Assembly (NCBI RefSeq): GCF_024172085.1
Contig: NZ_JAMZDZ010000001.1
Location: 7,130,001-7,194,000, forward strand
Source of the DNA: Hamadaea flava
GTDB taxonomy: Bacteria > Actinomycetota > Actinomycetes > Mycobacteriales > Micromonosporaceae
Reading direction: 5' to 3'
Length of the DNA stretch: 64,000 nt
Positions 24,594 through 33,452 of the stretch are shown one piece after another; positions within the stretch are counted from its first letter, which is position 1; every line of letters begins with the position of its first letter. A program made the translations under genes and the position numbers. The notes beneath the pieces were generated by a model, which had not been told where the DNA came from, made no database searches, and saw nothing but the letters and a program-made list of their open reading frames with translations.

Positions 24594-25406
24594 GTGGGCT
24601 GGGAATCGGAGGAGGAGCAGCCACTGTGGAGGCTGGCTCCGATGCATCCGTCCTGGGTGCGCTGGCTGCCCTGCGCCGTCGCCAGCCTGCGGGTCGTCCC
24701 CGACGACGACGGGCCGCCGCGATTCCCCCGGTCCTGGTACGACCGCGCGGAACTCGGCCTGCCCTGGGACGAGCCGGTGTGGTGCGATCCCGGCCCGGTG
24801 GAGGAGTGGTTCGAGCAGTCGCCCGGGCACTCCGAGGACGAGGTCCGCTCCCACTACGACCAGGTCGTCGAAGCGCGTACGCGGCGGATCGAGACGTTCA
24901 CCGAATGCTGCTCACGGGCGGGCATCCCGGTGCCGCTGACGCTGCGCCAGCTCGTGGACTGCCTCGTCGCCCTCGGCGTGCTCGACGAGCTGACCGGCCC
25001 GGGCGGGGAAGCCTGGCTGGTCACCCAGTTCGCGGCCAACCCCCTCGACGTCCTGCCGCTCACCCCGCAGGAGGCCGCCGAGGAAGCCGCCGCGCAGATG
25101 CTCGAACGCGGCGTCCTAGCCGGGATCGGGTTACGCCGGCTCGCCGAGGAACAGGCCCCGGACGGCGGCGGCAAGACGGTCTGGCTCACGTTGCGACGGC
25201 TGGGCGACGAGATCGGCCTGACGCCGGCCGCGACCCGGCTGGCTTTGGACCTGATCGCCGCCGAGGAGTCGTGGATCGCGGTGGAGTCGGGAGTCGACCT
25301 GCTGACGGTCGGGCTCGACGAGGCATTCGTGATCCGGGCCGACCACTCGCGACTGGCCCAGGTCTACGACATGGACGAGCTGATCGCCCCCGAACACATG
25401 ATCTGA
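24594..25406 (+). CDS. Conserved hypothetical protein
   Basis: I do not recognise this 270-residue protein. It is soluble, acidic and Trp-rich at the N-terminus (WESEEEQPLWRLAP, WVRWLPC). It contains two winged-helix-like stretches: LTLRQLVDCLVALGVLDEL near residue 115 and WLTLRRLGDEIGLTPAATRLALDLIAAEESW near 200, the second close to a helix-turn-helix pattern. A DNA-binding or adaptor role is possible but unproven. The start is GTG with GGGGAGAG ten bases before. It is divergent from the hydrolase and could share its LacI control region. Confidence 0.6.
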   Translation: MGWESEEEQPLWRLAPMHPSWVRWLPCAVASLRVVPDDDGPPRFPRSWYDRAELGLPWDEPVWCDPGPVEEWFEQSPGHSEDEVRSHYDQVVEARTRRIETFTECCSRAGIPVPLTLRQLVDCLVALGVLDELTGPGGEAWLVTQFAANPLDVLPLTPQEAAEEAAAQMLERGVLAGIGLRRLAEEQAPDGGGKTVWLTLRRLGDEIGLTPAATRLALDLIAAEESWIAVESGVDLLTVGLDEAFVIRADHSRLAQVYDMDELIAPEHMI

Positions 25407-25423
25407 CCCGCCTTTTCCACGCT

Positions 25424-25474
25424 TTTCCGCGCGATCATGAACTTATGGTCGTGCTCGACCGGCGTGTCGTGTCC
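25424..25474. repeat. Dispersed intergenic repeat, copy 1
   Basis: About 51 bases containing CGATCATGAACTTATGGTCG recur at 38964-39014 with two mismatches. Downstream lie further GATC-centred fragments (CCTGATCAACTCC, CCTGATCGACTCC, GCATGATCGAC) up to about 25535. It lies between two plus-strand genes. Confidence 0.8.
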
Positions 25475-25577
25475 CGAGCGCCCTGATCAACTCCGCGCGC
25501 CCCTGATCGACTCCGCGAGCGCATGATCGACGGCGTGTCCCGTCGGTGACCCAGGAGTGATCCCTTAGCGTGACGAC

Positions 25578-25618
25578 TTGATCACCTTCAGTGTCCATTT
25601 GATCCCGTTCAGTGTCCC
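25578..25618 (+). repeat. Tandem TTGATC...TTCAGTGTCC repeat
   Basis: TTGATCACCTTCAGTGTCCA and TTGATCCCGTTCAGTGTCCC are two 20-base units with a 21-base period. They end just before the ribosome site of the first lipase gene. The position suggests a regulator-binding direct repeat. Confidence 0.6.
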
Positions 25619-25629
25619 CGGGGAGAGTC

Positions 25630-26454
25630 ATGCTGGTTCGTCGGCTCGGTGCGGTCGCGCTCGCGTTCATCCTGCTCCCGGCGGTTGCCGCGCACGCGGC
25701 AAGAGAGGCTCCGCCGGTCCCGTCGTCGATGGCGGCGCTCGGCGACTCCATCACCCGTGGCCGCAACGCCTGCGGTCCGTTCATCGCCTGTGTCGCGCGG
25801 TCGTGGAGCACCGGCTGGTCGGCCGGTGTGCACAGCCACTTCCGGATGATCGAGTCGGAGAACCCGGCGATCGACGGGCACAACCACAACGACGCGGCCG
25901 ACAAGGCTCGCGCGGCGGACCTGCCCGGTCAGGCGACGACGGCCGTCGGCCAGGGCGTCGACTATGTCACCGTCCTGATCGGAGCCAACGACGCGTGTAC
26001 GCGTACCGAGGCGGGCATGACGAGCGTGGCCGACTATCGGGCGGCGATCGACCAGGCGCTGGCGGTGCTGCGTACGGGGTTGCCGGAGGCGCGGATCGCC
26101 GTCGTCTCCGTTCCGGATCTCTTCCGGCTCTGGCAGGTCGGTCACGTCGACCCCGACGCCGTACGCCTCTGGAACCGCAACCTGACCTGCCAGTCCATGC
26201 TGGCGAACGCCACCTCCGCCGACCGGGCCGACGTCGATCGGCGGTCCCGCGTACGCGATCGGGTGATCGGCTACAACGAGCAGCTGGCCGCAGCGTGCGC
26301 GGCGTACGGGCCGCTGTGCGACTTCGACGACGACGCCGTGTTCGGCTACCCGTTCACCCTCGACCAGCTGTCCATGCTGGACCGGTTCCACCCGAACGGG
26401 GCCGGTCAGGACGCGCTCGGCCTGGTGAGCTACGCGTCGGGCTTCGACTGGTGA
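25630..26454 (+). CDS. Secreted SGNH/GDSL lipase or esterase, copy 1
   Basis: The 274-residue protein has a signal peptide of about 24 residues ending in AHAA. Its SGNH blocks are GDSIT (nucleophile Ser 40), an Asn in DAADKARA, GAND in LIGANDACTR, and DRFHPN near the C-terminus carrying the Asp-His pair. It is predicted to hydrolyse ester bonds outside the cell. Conserved cysteines suggest disulphides. ATG 25630 has GGGGAG upstream. A close paralogue follows 85 bases later. Confidence 0.88.
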   Translation: MLVRRLGAVALAFILLPAVAAHAAREAPPVPSSMAALGDSITRGRNACGPFIACVARSWSTGWSAGVHSHFRMIESENPAIDGHNHNDAADKARAADLPGQATTAVGQGVDYVTVLIGANDACTRTEAGMTSVADYRAAIDQALAVLRTGLPEARIAVVSVPDLFRLWQVGHVDPDAVRLWNRNLTCQSMLANATSADRADVDRRSRVRDRVIGYNEQLAAACAAYGPLCDFDDDAVFGYPFTLDQLSMLDRFHPNGAGQDALGLVSYASGFDW

Positions 26455-26492
26455 ATTCATGGGTGTAACTCTTGTGATGGAGGCCACACCGA

Positions 26493-26510
26493 GGTTACTG
26501 TCTGGTAACC
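26493..26510. promoter_or_regulatory. Palindrome upstream of lipase 2
   Basis: GGTTACTGTCTGGTAACC is a perfect 6-bp inverted repeat with a 6-base centre, 30 bases before the second lipase ATG. It resembles the GTTAC/GTAAC half-sites of actinomycete response regulators, but the specific regulator cannot be named from this. Confidence 0.5.
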
Positions 26511-26539
26511 CCCGTCCCGACAGGAAAGGCAGGCCCCCG

Positions 26540-27367
26540 ATGCGCGTACCGCGCAAGTTCCTCGCCCTTTTCGCCGGCCTCGTCGCGGCCGTCCTGCTCG
26601 CCTCGCCCGCCGCCGCAGACCCCGGCCCGCCGCCCAACTCGATCGCGAGCATGGGCGACTCCATCACCCGTGGGTTCAACGCCTGCGGCTGGTACGTCGA
26701 CTGCCCGGCGCGGTCCTGGAGCACCGGCAACTATTCATCCGTCAACAGCCAGTACTCCCGGATCCTGGCCAAGAACTCCGCGATCTCCGGGAAGAACTAC
26801 AACGACGCGAAGTCGGGGGCCAAGGTCGCCGACATGTACGGCCAGGCCGGCACGGCGGTCGGCCAGGGTGTCCAGTACGTCACGATCCTGATCGGCGCGA
26901 ACGACGCCTGCACCGGCAGCGAGTCGTCGATGACCTCGGTGGCGGCGTTCCGGACGTCGATCGACTCGGCGCTCAACCGGATCAAGGCCGGGCTGCCCGC
27001 CGCCAAGGTCGCCGTGATCTCCATCCCGAACGTCTGGCAGCTCTGGAACGTCGGGCACGTCAGCGGCTCCGCCGTGAGCACCTGGAACCTGTTCGGCATC
27101 TGCCAGTCGCTGCTGGCCAACCCGACCTCGACCGCGCAGGCCGACGTCGACCGTCGGGCGCGCGTACGCCAGCGGGTCGTCGACTTCAACGCCCAGCTCG
27201 CCGACGCGTGCGCGGCGTACGGGACGAACTGCGACTTCGACGACAACGCGGTGTTCAACTACCCGTTCCAGCTGTCCCAGGTCTCCGGCTGGGACTACTT
27301 CCACCCGAACACCGCCGGGCAGGCCGTGCTGGCGAGCGTCACGTACGCCGCCGGATTCGGCTGGTGA
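26540..27367 (+). CDS. Secreted SGNH/GDSL lipase or esterase, copy 2
   Basis: The 275-residue protein has a signal peptide ending about ASPAAA. Its SGNH blocks match copy 1: GDSIT (Ser 41), LIGANDACTG, and DYFHPN near the end. The chain aligns to copy 1 along its whole length, including FDDNAVFNYPF versus FDDDAVFGYPF, so the two arose by tandem duplication. Third-position bases differ widely, so the duplication is not recent. ATG 26540 is preceded by AGGAAAGG. Confidence 0.88.
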   Translation: MRVPRKFLALFAGLVAAVLLASPAAADPGPPPNSIASMGDSITRGFNACGWYVDCPARSWSTGNYSSVNSQYSRILAKNSAISGKNYNDAKSGAKVADMYGQAGTAVGQGVQYVTILIGANDACTGSESSMTSVAAFRTSIDSALNRIKAGLPAAKVAVISIPNVWQLWNVGHVSGSAVSTWNLFGICQSLLANPTSTAQADVDRRARVRQRVVDFNAQLADACAAYGTNCDFDDNAVFNYPFQLSQVSGWDYFHPNTAGQAVLASVTYAAGFGW

Positions 27368-27434
27368 CCGTCTGGTGATCATTCGGTAGCAGGCCGGGGT
27401 ATGGACTCCGGCCTGCTTGCGGTAGGAATGATCC

Positions 27435-28724
27435 ATGACGAACGTCGTGGACCTGTGCAGCAACCTGATCCGGATCGACTCGACCAACACCGGCGACCTC
27501 GACACGAGCGCGGGTGAGCGCAAGGCGGCCGAGTACGTCGCGACCGTGCTGAGCGAGGCCGGGATCGAGCCGACGGTCCTGGAGTCGGCGCCGGGCCGGA
27601 CGAACCTGGTCGCCCGCATTCCCGGCCGGGACTCCTCGCGCGGTGCGCTGCTGGTCCACGGGCACCTCGACGTCGTGCCGTCCGACCCGGGCGAATGGTC
27701 GGTCCACCCGCTCAGCGGCGAGGTCAAGGACGGCTACGTCTGGGGCCGGGGCGCGATCGACATGAAGGACTTCGACGCGATGGTCCTGGCGACGGTCAGC
27801 GGCTGGCAGGCGGAGGGCTATGTGCCGCCGCGCGACATCGTGCTGGCGTTCACCGCCGACGAAGAGGCCGGCGGCGACTACGGCGCCCACTTCCTCGTGC
27901 AGCGGTATCCCGAGCTGTTCGAGGGCTGCACCGAGGCGATCGGCGAGGTCGGCGGCTATTCCGTGACGGTCGCGCCGGACCTGCGTCTCTACCTGATCCA
28001 GACGGCCGAGAAGGGGATCGACTGGCTGCGGCTGCACGCCGCCGGGCGCCCCGGGCACGGCTCCTTCGTCAACGACGACAACGCGGTGACCGCGCTGTGC
28101 GAGGCCGTCGCCAAGCTGGGGCGTACGCAGTTCCCGGTCGTGGTGACGCCGACCGTGCGGGCGTTCCTCGATCACGTCTCCGAGGTGCTGGGCGTCGAGC
28201 TGGACCCCGACCCGGAGAAGGCGATCGCGAAGCTGGGCCCGATCGCCCGGATCGTCGGCGCGACCATCCGTAACACCGCCAACCCGACACGTCTCGCGGC
28301 CGGATACAAGGACAACGTCATCCCCGGCAAGGCCAGCGCGACGATCGACTGCCGTACGCTGCCCGGCTTCGCGGACGAGTTCCAGGAGCAGCTCCGGTCG
28401 ATCGTCGGCGAGCAGATCGAGATCGAGACGGTGCACCACCAGGAGGCGTTGGAGACGACCTTCGACGGTCCGCTGGTCGACGCGATGGCGGCGGCGCTGC
28501 GCGCCGAGGACGCCGGGGCGCGCCCGGTGCCGTACATGCTTTCGGGTGGCACCGACGCCAAGGCGTTCGCGACCCTGGGTATGCGCTGCTTCGGATTCTC
28601 CCCGTTGAAGCTGCCCGCTGACCTCGACTTCGCCGCGCTGTTCCACGGCATTGACGAGCGCGTCCCGACGGAGGGACTAGAGTTCGGCGTGAGAGTGCTG
28701 GACCGCCTGCTCCGTAGCAGCTGA
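27435..28724 (+). CDS. M20 family metallopeptidase / dipeptidase
   Basis: The 429-residue cytoplasmic peptidase or deacylase has M20 metal ligands at VHGHLDVVP, GRGAIDMKDFD, ADEEAGGDYG and the late FHGIDERVP. The lid (dimerisation) domain lies between residues ~190 and 310 and contains GRPGHGS. M20 enzymes bind two zinc ions and cleave peptides or acylated amino acids; the substrate is not readable here. ATG 27435 follows GGTAGGAATG. It is followed by a conserved acidic protein after 42 bases, probably in the same transcript. Confidence 0.9.
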   Translation: MTNVVDLCSNLIRIDSTNTGDLDTSAGERKAAEYVATVLSEAGIEPTVLESAPGRTNLVARIPGRDSSRGALLVHGHLDVVPSDPGEWSVHPLSGEVKDGYVWGRGAIDMKDFDAMVLATVSGWQAEGYVPPRDIVLAFTADEEAGGDYGAHFLVQRYPELFEGCTEAIGEVGGYSVTVAPDLRLYLIQTAEKGIDWLRLHAAGRPGHGSFVNDDNAVTALCEAVAKLGRTQFPVVVTPTVRAFLDHVSEVLGVELDPDPEKAIAKLGPIARIVGATIRNTANPTRLAAGYKDNVIPGKASATIDCRTLPGFADEFQEQLRSIVGEQIEIETVHHQEALETTFDGPLVDAMAAALRAEDAGARPVPYMLSGGTDAKAFATLGMRCFGFSPLKLPADLDFAALFHGIDERVPTEGLEFGVRVLDRLLRSS

Positions 28725-28766
28725 CCGCCGCCGAGAACCCGTTGAGAGTCCGAAGGGGACAAGCCC

Positions 28767-29408
28767 ATGAGCTACACCGACGCCCAGGTCGACGCCGCCC
28801 TGGAGGCGGTCATCACCGCGGCGCGTGAACACCTCGCGGCGGTTCGCGCCGCCGGTGGCAAGATCGACGACGACGAGGTCTGGCGCACCTACGTCGCCCT
28901 GAACAATTCCTCGGTGGCGTACGACGACGCGTTGCTGGACGTGTTCGGCGAGGTCACGCCGTGGAACGTCGACAGCATCGACGCGGACAAGGCGGACCAG
29001 TTCTTCGGCGAGGAGACGGCCGCCGGCGACGACCCGCACCCCCGGGTGATCTCGGTGCGGCAGCGGCGTGACTATCGCGTACCCAGTGTGACCGCTTTGC
29101 TGAAGGCGGGCCAGGAGGCGCGGGACACCGCGATGGGCGAGGACTCCGGCGCGGTCGAGTCGGTCAGCGAGGCGCTGGTCGAACTCCTCCAGGCGGGCGA
29201 CGGCTCACTGTCGGCCCTGGACATTCCGGAGCTGGAGCCGCTGGACGGCCTGGTGGCGGTGGCCGAGGTGGACGAGCCGCTGGACCCGGAGACGTTCGAG
29301 GAGAGCGACGGCGCGGGCCCGTTCACTCTGTCGGGTTCTGACCGGCTCATCGGCCGGATGGACGAGCACCTGCACGCCGAGGACGACGACCACGACCACG
29401 AGCACTGA
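28767..29408 (+). CDS. Conserved acidic hypothetical protein
   Basis: The 213-residue soluble acidic protein begins SYTDAQVDAALEAV and has a central DPHPRVISVRQRRDYRVPSV. It ends in an Asp/His-rich tail (EDDDHDHEH) that could bind metal. I know of similar proteins next to M20 peptidases and aldo/keto reductases in actinomycetes, but no function. ATG 28767 has GAAGGGG upstream. A strong hairpin ends the transcript 18 bases after the stop. Confidence 0.65.
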   Translation: MSYTDAQVDAALEAVITAAREHLAAVRAAGGKIDDDEVWRTYVALNNSSVAYDDALLDVFGEVTPWNVDSIDADKADQFFGEETAAGDDPHPRVISVRQRRDYRVPSVTALLKAGQEARDTAMGEDSGAVESVSEALVELLQAGDGSLSALDIPELEPLDGLVAVAEVDEPLDPETFEESDGAGPFTLSGSDRLIGRMDEHLHAEDDDHDHEH

Positions 29409-29425
29409 GGTTGGAGTCACCGTCT

Positions 29426-29455
29426 GTCACTGCCGTCTGAACGGACGGCAGTGAC
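29426..29455 (+). terminator. Terminator hairpin
   Basis: GTCACTGCCGTC and GACGGCAGTGAC form a perfect 12-bp stem with a six-base loop, 17 bases after the acidic protein's stop. No T-run follows. Confidence 0.75.
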
Positions 29456-29487
29456 GCGACGCGCCCGGAGCGAATATCGTTCACCTC

Positions 29488-30441
29488 ATGCAGCAGCGTC
29501 CGCTCGGCCGCAGCGGGCTGTCGGTCTCCCGGCTGGCCCTCGGCACGATGACTTGGGGTCACGACACCGACCCCGATGACGCCGGCGCGCAGCTGAAGTC
29601 CTTTGTGGACGCCGGAGGAACCCTGGTCGACACGGCCGACGTGTACGCCGACGGCGAGGCCGAGGCGGTCCTGGGCACCCTCTTGGACGCGATGGTGCCC
29701 CGGGACGAGCTGCTGATCGTGGGCAAGGCGGGCGTACGCTCGCACGGCGCCCGCCGCCGGGACAGTTCCCGCGGCCACCTGCTGCGCAGCCTCGACGTGA
29801 CCCTGCGCCGGCTCGGCACCGACTACCTGGACATCTGGCAGGTGCACGGTTACGACCCGGCGACCCCGTTCGAGGAGACGATGGCGGCGGTCGACCACGC
29901 CGTGTCGACCGGCAAGGTCCGGTACGCCGGGGTGGCCAACTTCGCGGGCTGGCAGATCGCCCGGGCGGCGACGTGGCAGCAGGCCTGGCCGCAGCGCGCG
30001 CCGATCGTGGCGGCCGGGTTCGAGTACTCCTTGCTCGAGCGCAGCGCCGAACGGGAGGCGCTGGCGGCCTGCGAGGCGCTCGGCGTCGGCGTGATGCCTT
30101 GGTCGCCGTTGGGCCGAGGCGTGCTGACCGGCAAGTACCGCAATGGGCGGCCGGCCGACTCCCGGGCTGCTTCGGCGCAATATGAGCAGTTCGTGCTCGC
30201 CTACCTGGATCCGCGGTGCTCGGCGGTGGTCGAGGCGGTGCTCACCGCCGCCCACGGCCTCGGGGTGTCACCCGCTCAGGTGGCGCTGGCCTGGCTGCGG
30301 GATCGGCCCGGCGTGACCGCTCCGGTGCTGGGCGCGCGTACGGCGGATCAGCTGGGCGAAGCGCTGCGCTGCGAGGAGCTGGAGCTGCCGCCACAGATCA
30401 GCCGGGCGCTCGACGACGTCTCGGCGATCGAACCGGCTTGA
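29488..30441 (+). CDS. Aldo/keto reductase
   Basis: The 317-residue NADPH-dependent aldo/keto reductase has the catalytic Asp and Tyr in VDTADVYADG, Lys in LIVGKAGV and His in IWQVHGYD. It has the AKR signature MPWSPLGRGVLTGKY and a C-terminal cofactor loop VLGARTADQLGEAL. It reduces aldehydes or ketones; the substrate is unknown. It starts with ATG after a terminator hairpin and therefore has its own promoter. Confidence 0.9.
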   Translation: MQQRPLGRSGLSVSRLALGTMTWGHDTDPDDAGAQLKSFVDAGGTLVDTADVYADGEAEAVLGTLLDAMVPRDELLIVGKAGVRSHGARRRDSSRGHLLRSLDVTLRRLGTDYLDIWQVHGYDPATPFEETMAAVDHAVSTGKVRYAGVANFAGWQIARAATWQQAWPQRAPIVAAGFEYSLLERSAEREALAACEALGVGVMPWSPLGRGVLTGKYRNGRPADSRAASAQYEQFVLAYLDPRCSAVVEAVLTAAHGLGVSPAQVALAWLRDRPGVTAPVLGARTADQLGEALRCEELELPPQISRALDDVSAIEPA

Positions 30442-30481
30442 GGTACTTGTCGCTTTCGCCCAGCAGGCGCAGGATCGGGCT

Positions 30482-30673
30482 ATGGACTACGAATACGCAC
30501 CGCTGCGGTTGCCACCGGATGTCGACAGGATGACCGCCGCGGTGCGGCTGACGTTGCAGGCGGAGTACAACGGCTGGGAGCTGGACCGGCTTCAGCTGCT
30601 CAAAGACGGCACGCGCCGGGTCGTGCTGCGCCGGCCGACCATCGGCGGCCTGATGCCCGGCCTGTCCACCTGA
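30482..30673 (+). CDS. Small DUF5703 family protein
   Basis: The 63-residue protein reads MDYEYAPLRLPPDVDRMTA at its start and carries AEYNGWELDRLQLLKDGTRRVVLRRP. These are the hallmarks of a small actinomycete family (DUF5703) usually found near UppP, histidine phosphatase and mshC genes, as here. The function is unknown. Its last codons overlap a short tandem duplication (30662-30715), which repeats the coding end and stop. Confidence 0.75.
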   Translation: MDYEYAPLRLPPDVDRMTAAVRLTLQAEYNGWELDRLQLLKDGTRRVVLRRPTIGGLMPGLST

Positions 30674-30715
30674 CATCCGAACAACCGGCTGTCGACCTGA
30701 CATCCGAACAACCGG
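30662..30715 (+). repeat. 27-bp tandem duplication at the end of the DUF5703 gene
   Basis: A 27-base unit containing ACCTGACATCCGAACAACCG is present twice (30662-30688 and 30689-30715) with one mismatch. The first copy includes the gene's last codons and stop. Confidence 0.85.
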
Positions 30716-30756
30716 GCGTCCGCCCGACAAGACGCGCCGGGTGGCTTCGCCCTGAG

Positions 30757-30772
30757 GCTACTCACCAGTAGC
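30757..30772. promoter_or_regulatory. Short palindrome before the LLM oxidoreductase
   Basis: GCTACT and AGTAGC form a perfect 6-bp inverted repeat with loop CACC, ending 8 bases before the ATG at 30781. It covers the place where a ribosome site would be and could act as an operator or a translation-control hairpin. Confidence 0.4.
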
Positions 30773-30780
30773 ATGTCGGC

Positions 30781-31848
30781 ATGAAGCTTGGACTCAGCCT
30801 CGGCTACCAGACCGCGTGGTCCACCCCGGCGGATCACCTCGCCCTCGCCCAGGAGGCCGACCGGCTCGGCTACGCCGTCGTGTGGGCGGCGGAGGCGTAC
30901 GGCTCGGACTCGCCCAGCATGCTGGCCTGGATCGCGGGGCAGACCGAGCGGATCGACGTCGGCACCGCCGTCATGCAGATCCCGGCGCGTACGCCGGCCG
31001 CGACCGCGATGACCGCCGCGACCATCGACGCGTTGAGCCGCGGCCGATTCCGGCTGGGCCTGGGCGTCTCCGGCCCGCAGGTCTCCGAGGGCTGGCACGG
31101 CGTCCGCTACGGCAAGCCGCTGGCGCGTACGCGTGAGTTCGTCGACATCGTGAAGCTGGCGCTCGGCCGGAAGACCGTCGAGTACCACGGCGCGCACTAT
31201 GAGCTCCCCCTGCCGGACGGCCCCGGCAAGGCGTTGAAGCTCAGTTTCCACCCGCCGCGCGACCACGTGCCGATCTACCTCGCCGCGATCGGCCCCAAGA
31301 ACCTCGAACTCGCGGGCGAGATCGCCGACGGCTGGCTGGCCATCTTCCTCGCCCCCGAGTACGCCGAGGAGCAGCTGGCCTCCATCGCCAAGGGCCGGGC
31401 GAAGGTGGGCAAGACGCTGGACGGCTTCGACGTCGTGCCCAGCGTCCCGGTGGTGGTCGGCGACGACGACTCGCCTGAGGGCCTGGCCAACTGCGCCGAG
31501 CTGATCCGTTGGTACGCCGCCCTTTACGTCGGCGGCATGGGCAGCCGCGAGCAGAACTTCTACAACCAGCTCGCGACCCGGATGGGCTACGGCGAGGCCG
31601 CGGCCGAGGTCCAGGACCTGTATCTGGCCAAGCGCCATCGTGATGCGGCGGCGGCGATCCCGTTCGAATTCATCGACCGGACCAGTTTGATCGGTCCGAA
31701 GGAGAGGATCGCCGCCCGGCTGCGTGACTACGCCGCCGCCGGGGTGACTACGCTCTCGGTGTCGCTCTTCGCCGCGGACGCGGAATCCGGGATGGCGACA
31801 CTGCGTACCCTCGCAGAGGCGTTGGAGCTTTCGGGAGTGGGAGAGTAG
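30781..31848 (+). CDS. LLM-class F420-dependent oxidoreductase
   Basis: The 355-residue luciferase-like TIM barrel begins MKLGLSLGYQTAW, with EADRLGYAVVWAAEAYGSD and RFRLGLGVSGPQV, typical of actinomycete F420-dependent enzymes. It would use reduced F420 for hydride transfer to an unknown substrate. Its stop TAG is followed immediately by the UppP ATG, so the two are co-transcribed. This gene pair precedes the mshC region in many actinomycetes. Confidence 0.9.
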   Translation: MKLGLSLGYQTAWSTPADHLALAQEADRLGYAVVWAAEAYGSDSPSMLAWIAGQTERIDVGTAVMQIPARTPAATAMTAATIDALSRGRFRLGLGVSGPQVSEGWHGVRYGKPLARTREFVDIVKLALGRKTVEYHGAHYELPLPDGPGKALKLSFHPPRDHVPIYLAAIGPKNLELAGEIADGWLAIFLAPEYAEEQLASIAKGRAKVGKTLDGFDVVPSVPVVVGDDDSPEGLANCAELIRWYAALYVGGMGSREQNFYNQLATRMGYGEAAAEVQDLYLAKRHRDAAAAIPFEFIDRTSLIGPKERIAARLRDYAAAGVTTLSVSLFAADAESGMATLRTLAEALELSGVGE

Positions 31849-32688
31849 ATGTCGGAGATCGAGGTCTGGCAGTCGGTGGTGCTCGGCGTCGTGGAGGGGA
31901 TCACCGAATTCCTTCCGGTGTCGTCGACCGGTCACCTGACCATCACCGAGCAACTGCTGGGGCTCGACATCAAGGACGAGGCGGTGACCGCGTACACCGC
32001 GGTCATCCAGATCGGCGCGATCTTCGCCGCCATCATCTACTTCTTCAAGGACATCGCCCGGCTGATCAAGGCCTGGGTGGCGGGGCTGTTCTCGTCGTCG
32101 GCCCGGCAGGAGCCCGACTGGCGGTTCGCCTGGTACGTCATCGTGGGGTCGATCCCGGTGGGGATCGTCGGTTTCCTCGCCCAGGATCTGATCAAGGGCG
32201 GCCTGCGCAGCCTCTGGGTCGTCGCGGCCGCCCTGATCCTGTGGAGCATCCCGATGGCGTTCGCCGAGCACGCGGCCACGCAGGTCAAGGGTGAGCAGGG
32301 CCTGACGATGAAGGACTCGATCATCATCGGGTTCACGCAGTGCCTGTCGCTGATCCCCGGCGTCTCCCGGTCCGGTGCGACGATCACCGCCGGTCTGCTG
32401 CGTGACCTCGATCGGGTGACGGCGACCCGGCTGTCGTTCCTGCTCGGCATCCCGGCCCTGACCGCCGCCGGCCTCTACGAGCTCAAGGACGCGATCTCCG
32501 GCCCGTCGGTGTCCACCGTCGCGTTGGTGGTCGGCACGCTGGTGAGCTTCGTGGTGGCGTACGCGGCGATCGCGTGGTTGCTCAAGTACGTCGCCCACCA
32601 CTCGATCATGGTGTTCGTCTGGTACCGCGTCGCGCTCGGATTCGGCATCATGGCGTTGCTCATCACCGGGGCGATCACGGCGTACTGA
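31849..32688 (+). CDS. uppP: Undecaprenyl-diphosphatase UppP (BacA family)
   Basis: The 279-residue integral membrane phosphatase recycles undecaprenyl pyrophosphate to the monophosphate for peptidoglycan synthesis and confers bacitracin tolerance. Both family motifs are present: GVVEGITEFLPVSSTGH near residue 14 and SLIPGVSRSGAT near 167, with about eight membrane helices. ATG 31849 directly abuts the LLM gene's stop codon; GGGAGTGGGAG serves as ribosome site. Confidence 0.96.
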   Translation: MSEIEVWQSVVLGVVEGITEFLPVSSTGHLTITEQLLGLDIKDEAVTAYTAVIQIGAIFAAIIYFFKDIARLIKAWVAGLFSSSARQEPDWRFAWYVIVGSIPVGIVGFLAQDLIKGGLRSLWVVAAALILWSIPMAFAEHAATQVKGEQGLTMKDSIIIGFTQCLSLIPGVSRSGATITAGLLRDLDRVTATRLSFLLGIPALTAAGLYELKDAISGPSVSTVALVVGTLVSFVVAYAAIAWLLKYVAHHSIMVFVWYRVALGFGIMALLITGAITAY

Positions 32689-32707
32689 GAAAAACTAGAC
32701 TTCTGCC

Positions 32708-33391
32708 GTGACCATCGTTCTGCTGCTGAGGCACGGGCGTACGACGGCGAACGCCGACGGCGTCCTGGCCGGCGACCTGCCCGTGGAGCTGGACGAGCGG
32801 GGCCGTCAGCAGGCCGAGGCGGTCGGGCGGCGGCTCGCGGGGCTGCCGCTGGCGGCCGTCGTGACCAGCCCGCTCAAACGCTGCCGCCAGACGCTCGAAC
32901 TCGCGCTGCCCGGCGTCGCCCCGGTCGTCGAGGCCGGGCTGACCGAGTGCGGCTACGGCGCCTGGGTCGGCCGCAAACTGTCGGAGCTGGCCAAGGACCC
33001 CTTGTGGGCCACGGTCCAGCAGCATCCGGCGGCGGTGACCTTCCCCGGCGGCGAGTCGATGGCGGCGATGGCGACCCGGGCCGTGGCCGCGGTACGCAGC
33101 TGGGACGCCCGCGTCGAGGCGGAGCACGGCGCGGAGGCGGTCTGGGTCGCGTCCAGCCACGGCGATGTCATCAAGGCGATCGTCGCCGACGCGCTCGGCC
33201 TGCATCTGGACCTGTTCCAGCGGATCTCGGTGGACCCCGGGTCGATCACCGCGATCCGCTACACCCCGAGCCGGCCGTTCGTGCTGCGGCTGTCGGACAC
33301 CGGTGGGGATCTTCAGGGTCTGGTACCGGCTAAGCGTCCGGCCGCCGGCGAAGTCCCGGCCGGGGACGCCTCGGTCGGCGGCGGCGCCTGA
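32708..33391 (+). CDS. Histidine phosphatase family protein (MSMEG_4193 type)
   Basis: The 227-residue phosphoglycerate-mutase-like phosphatase has the catalytic RHG in LLRHGRTTAN, an Arg in TSPLKRCRQTLE and the second His in ASSHGDVIKAI. The substrate is unknown. It follows uppP after 19 bases, starts with GTG, and has a C-terminal tail rich in Gly/Ala. In related actinomycetes it precedes DUF3090 and SCO1664 genes on the same strand; here those genes are inverted some 3 kb away. Confidence 0.88.
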   Translation: MTIVLLLRHGRTTANADGVLAGDLPVELDERGRQQAEAVGRRLAGLPLAAVVTSPLKRCRQTLELALPGVAPVVEAGLTECGYGAWVGRKLSELAKDPLWATVQQHPAAVTFPGGESMAAMATRAVAAVRSWDARVEAEHGAEAVWVASSHGDVIKAIVADALGLHLDLFQRISVDPGSITAIRYTPSRPFVLRLSDTGGDLQGLVPAKRPAAGEVPAGDASVGGGA

Positions 33392-33452
33392 GCGCTTTTC
33401 GCTGTCGGCGGACAGCCGGACGATCCGCGCCGCCGCAGACGTTCCTCGATGC

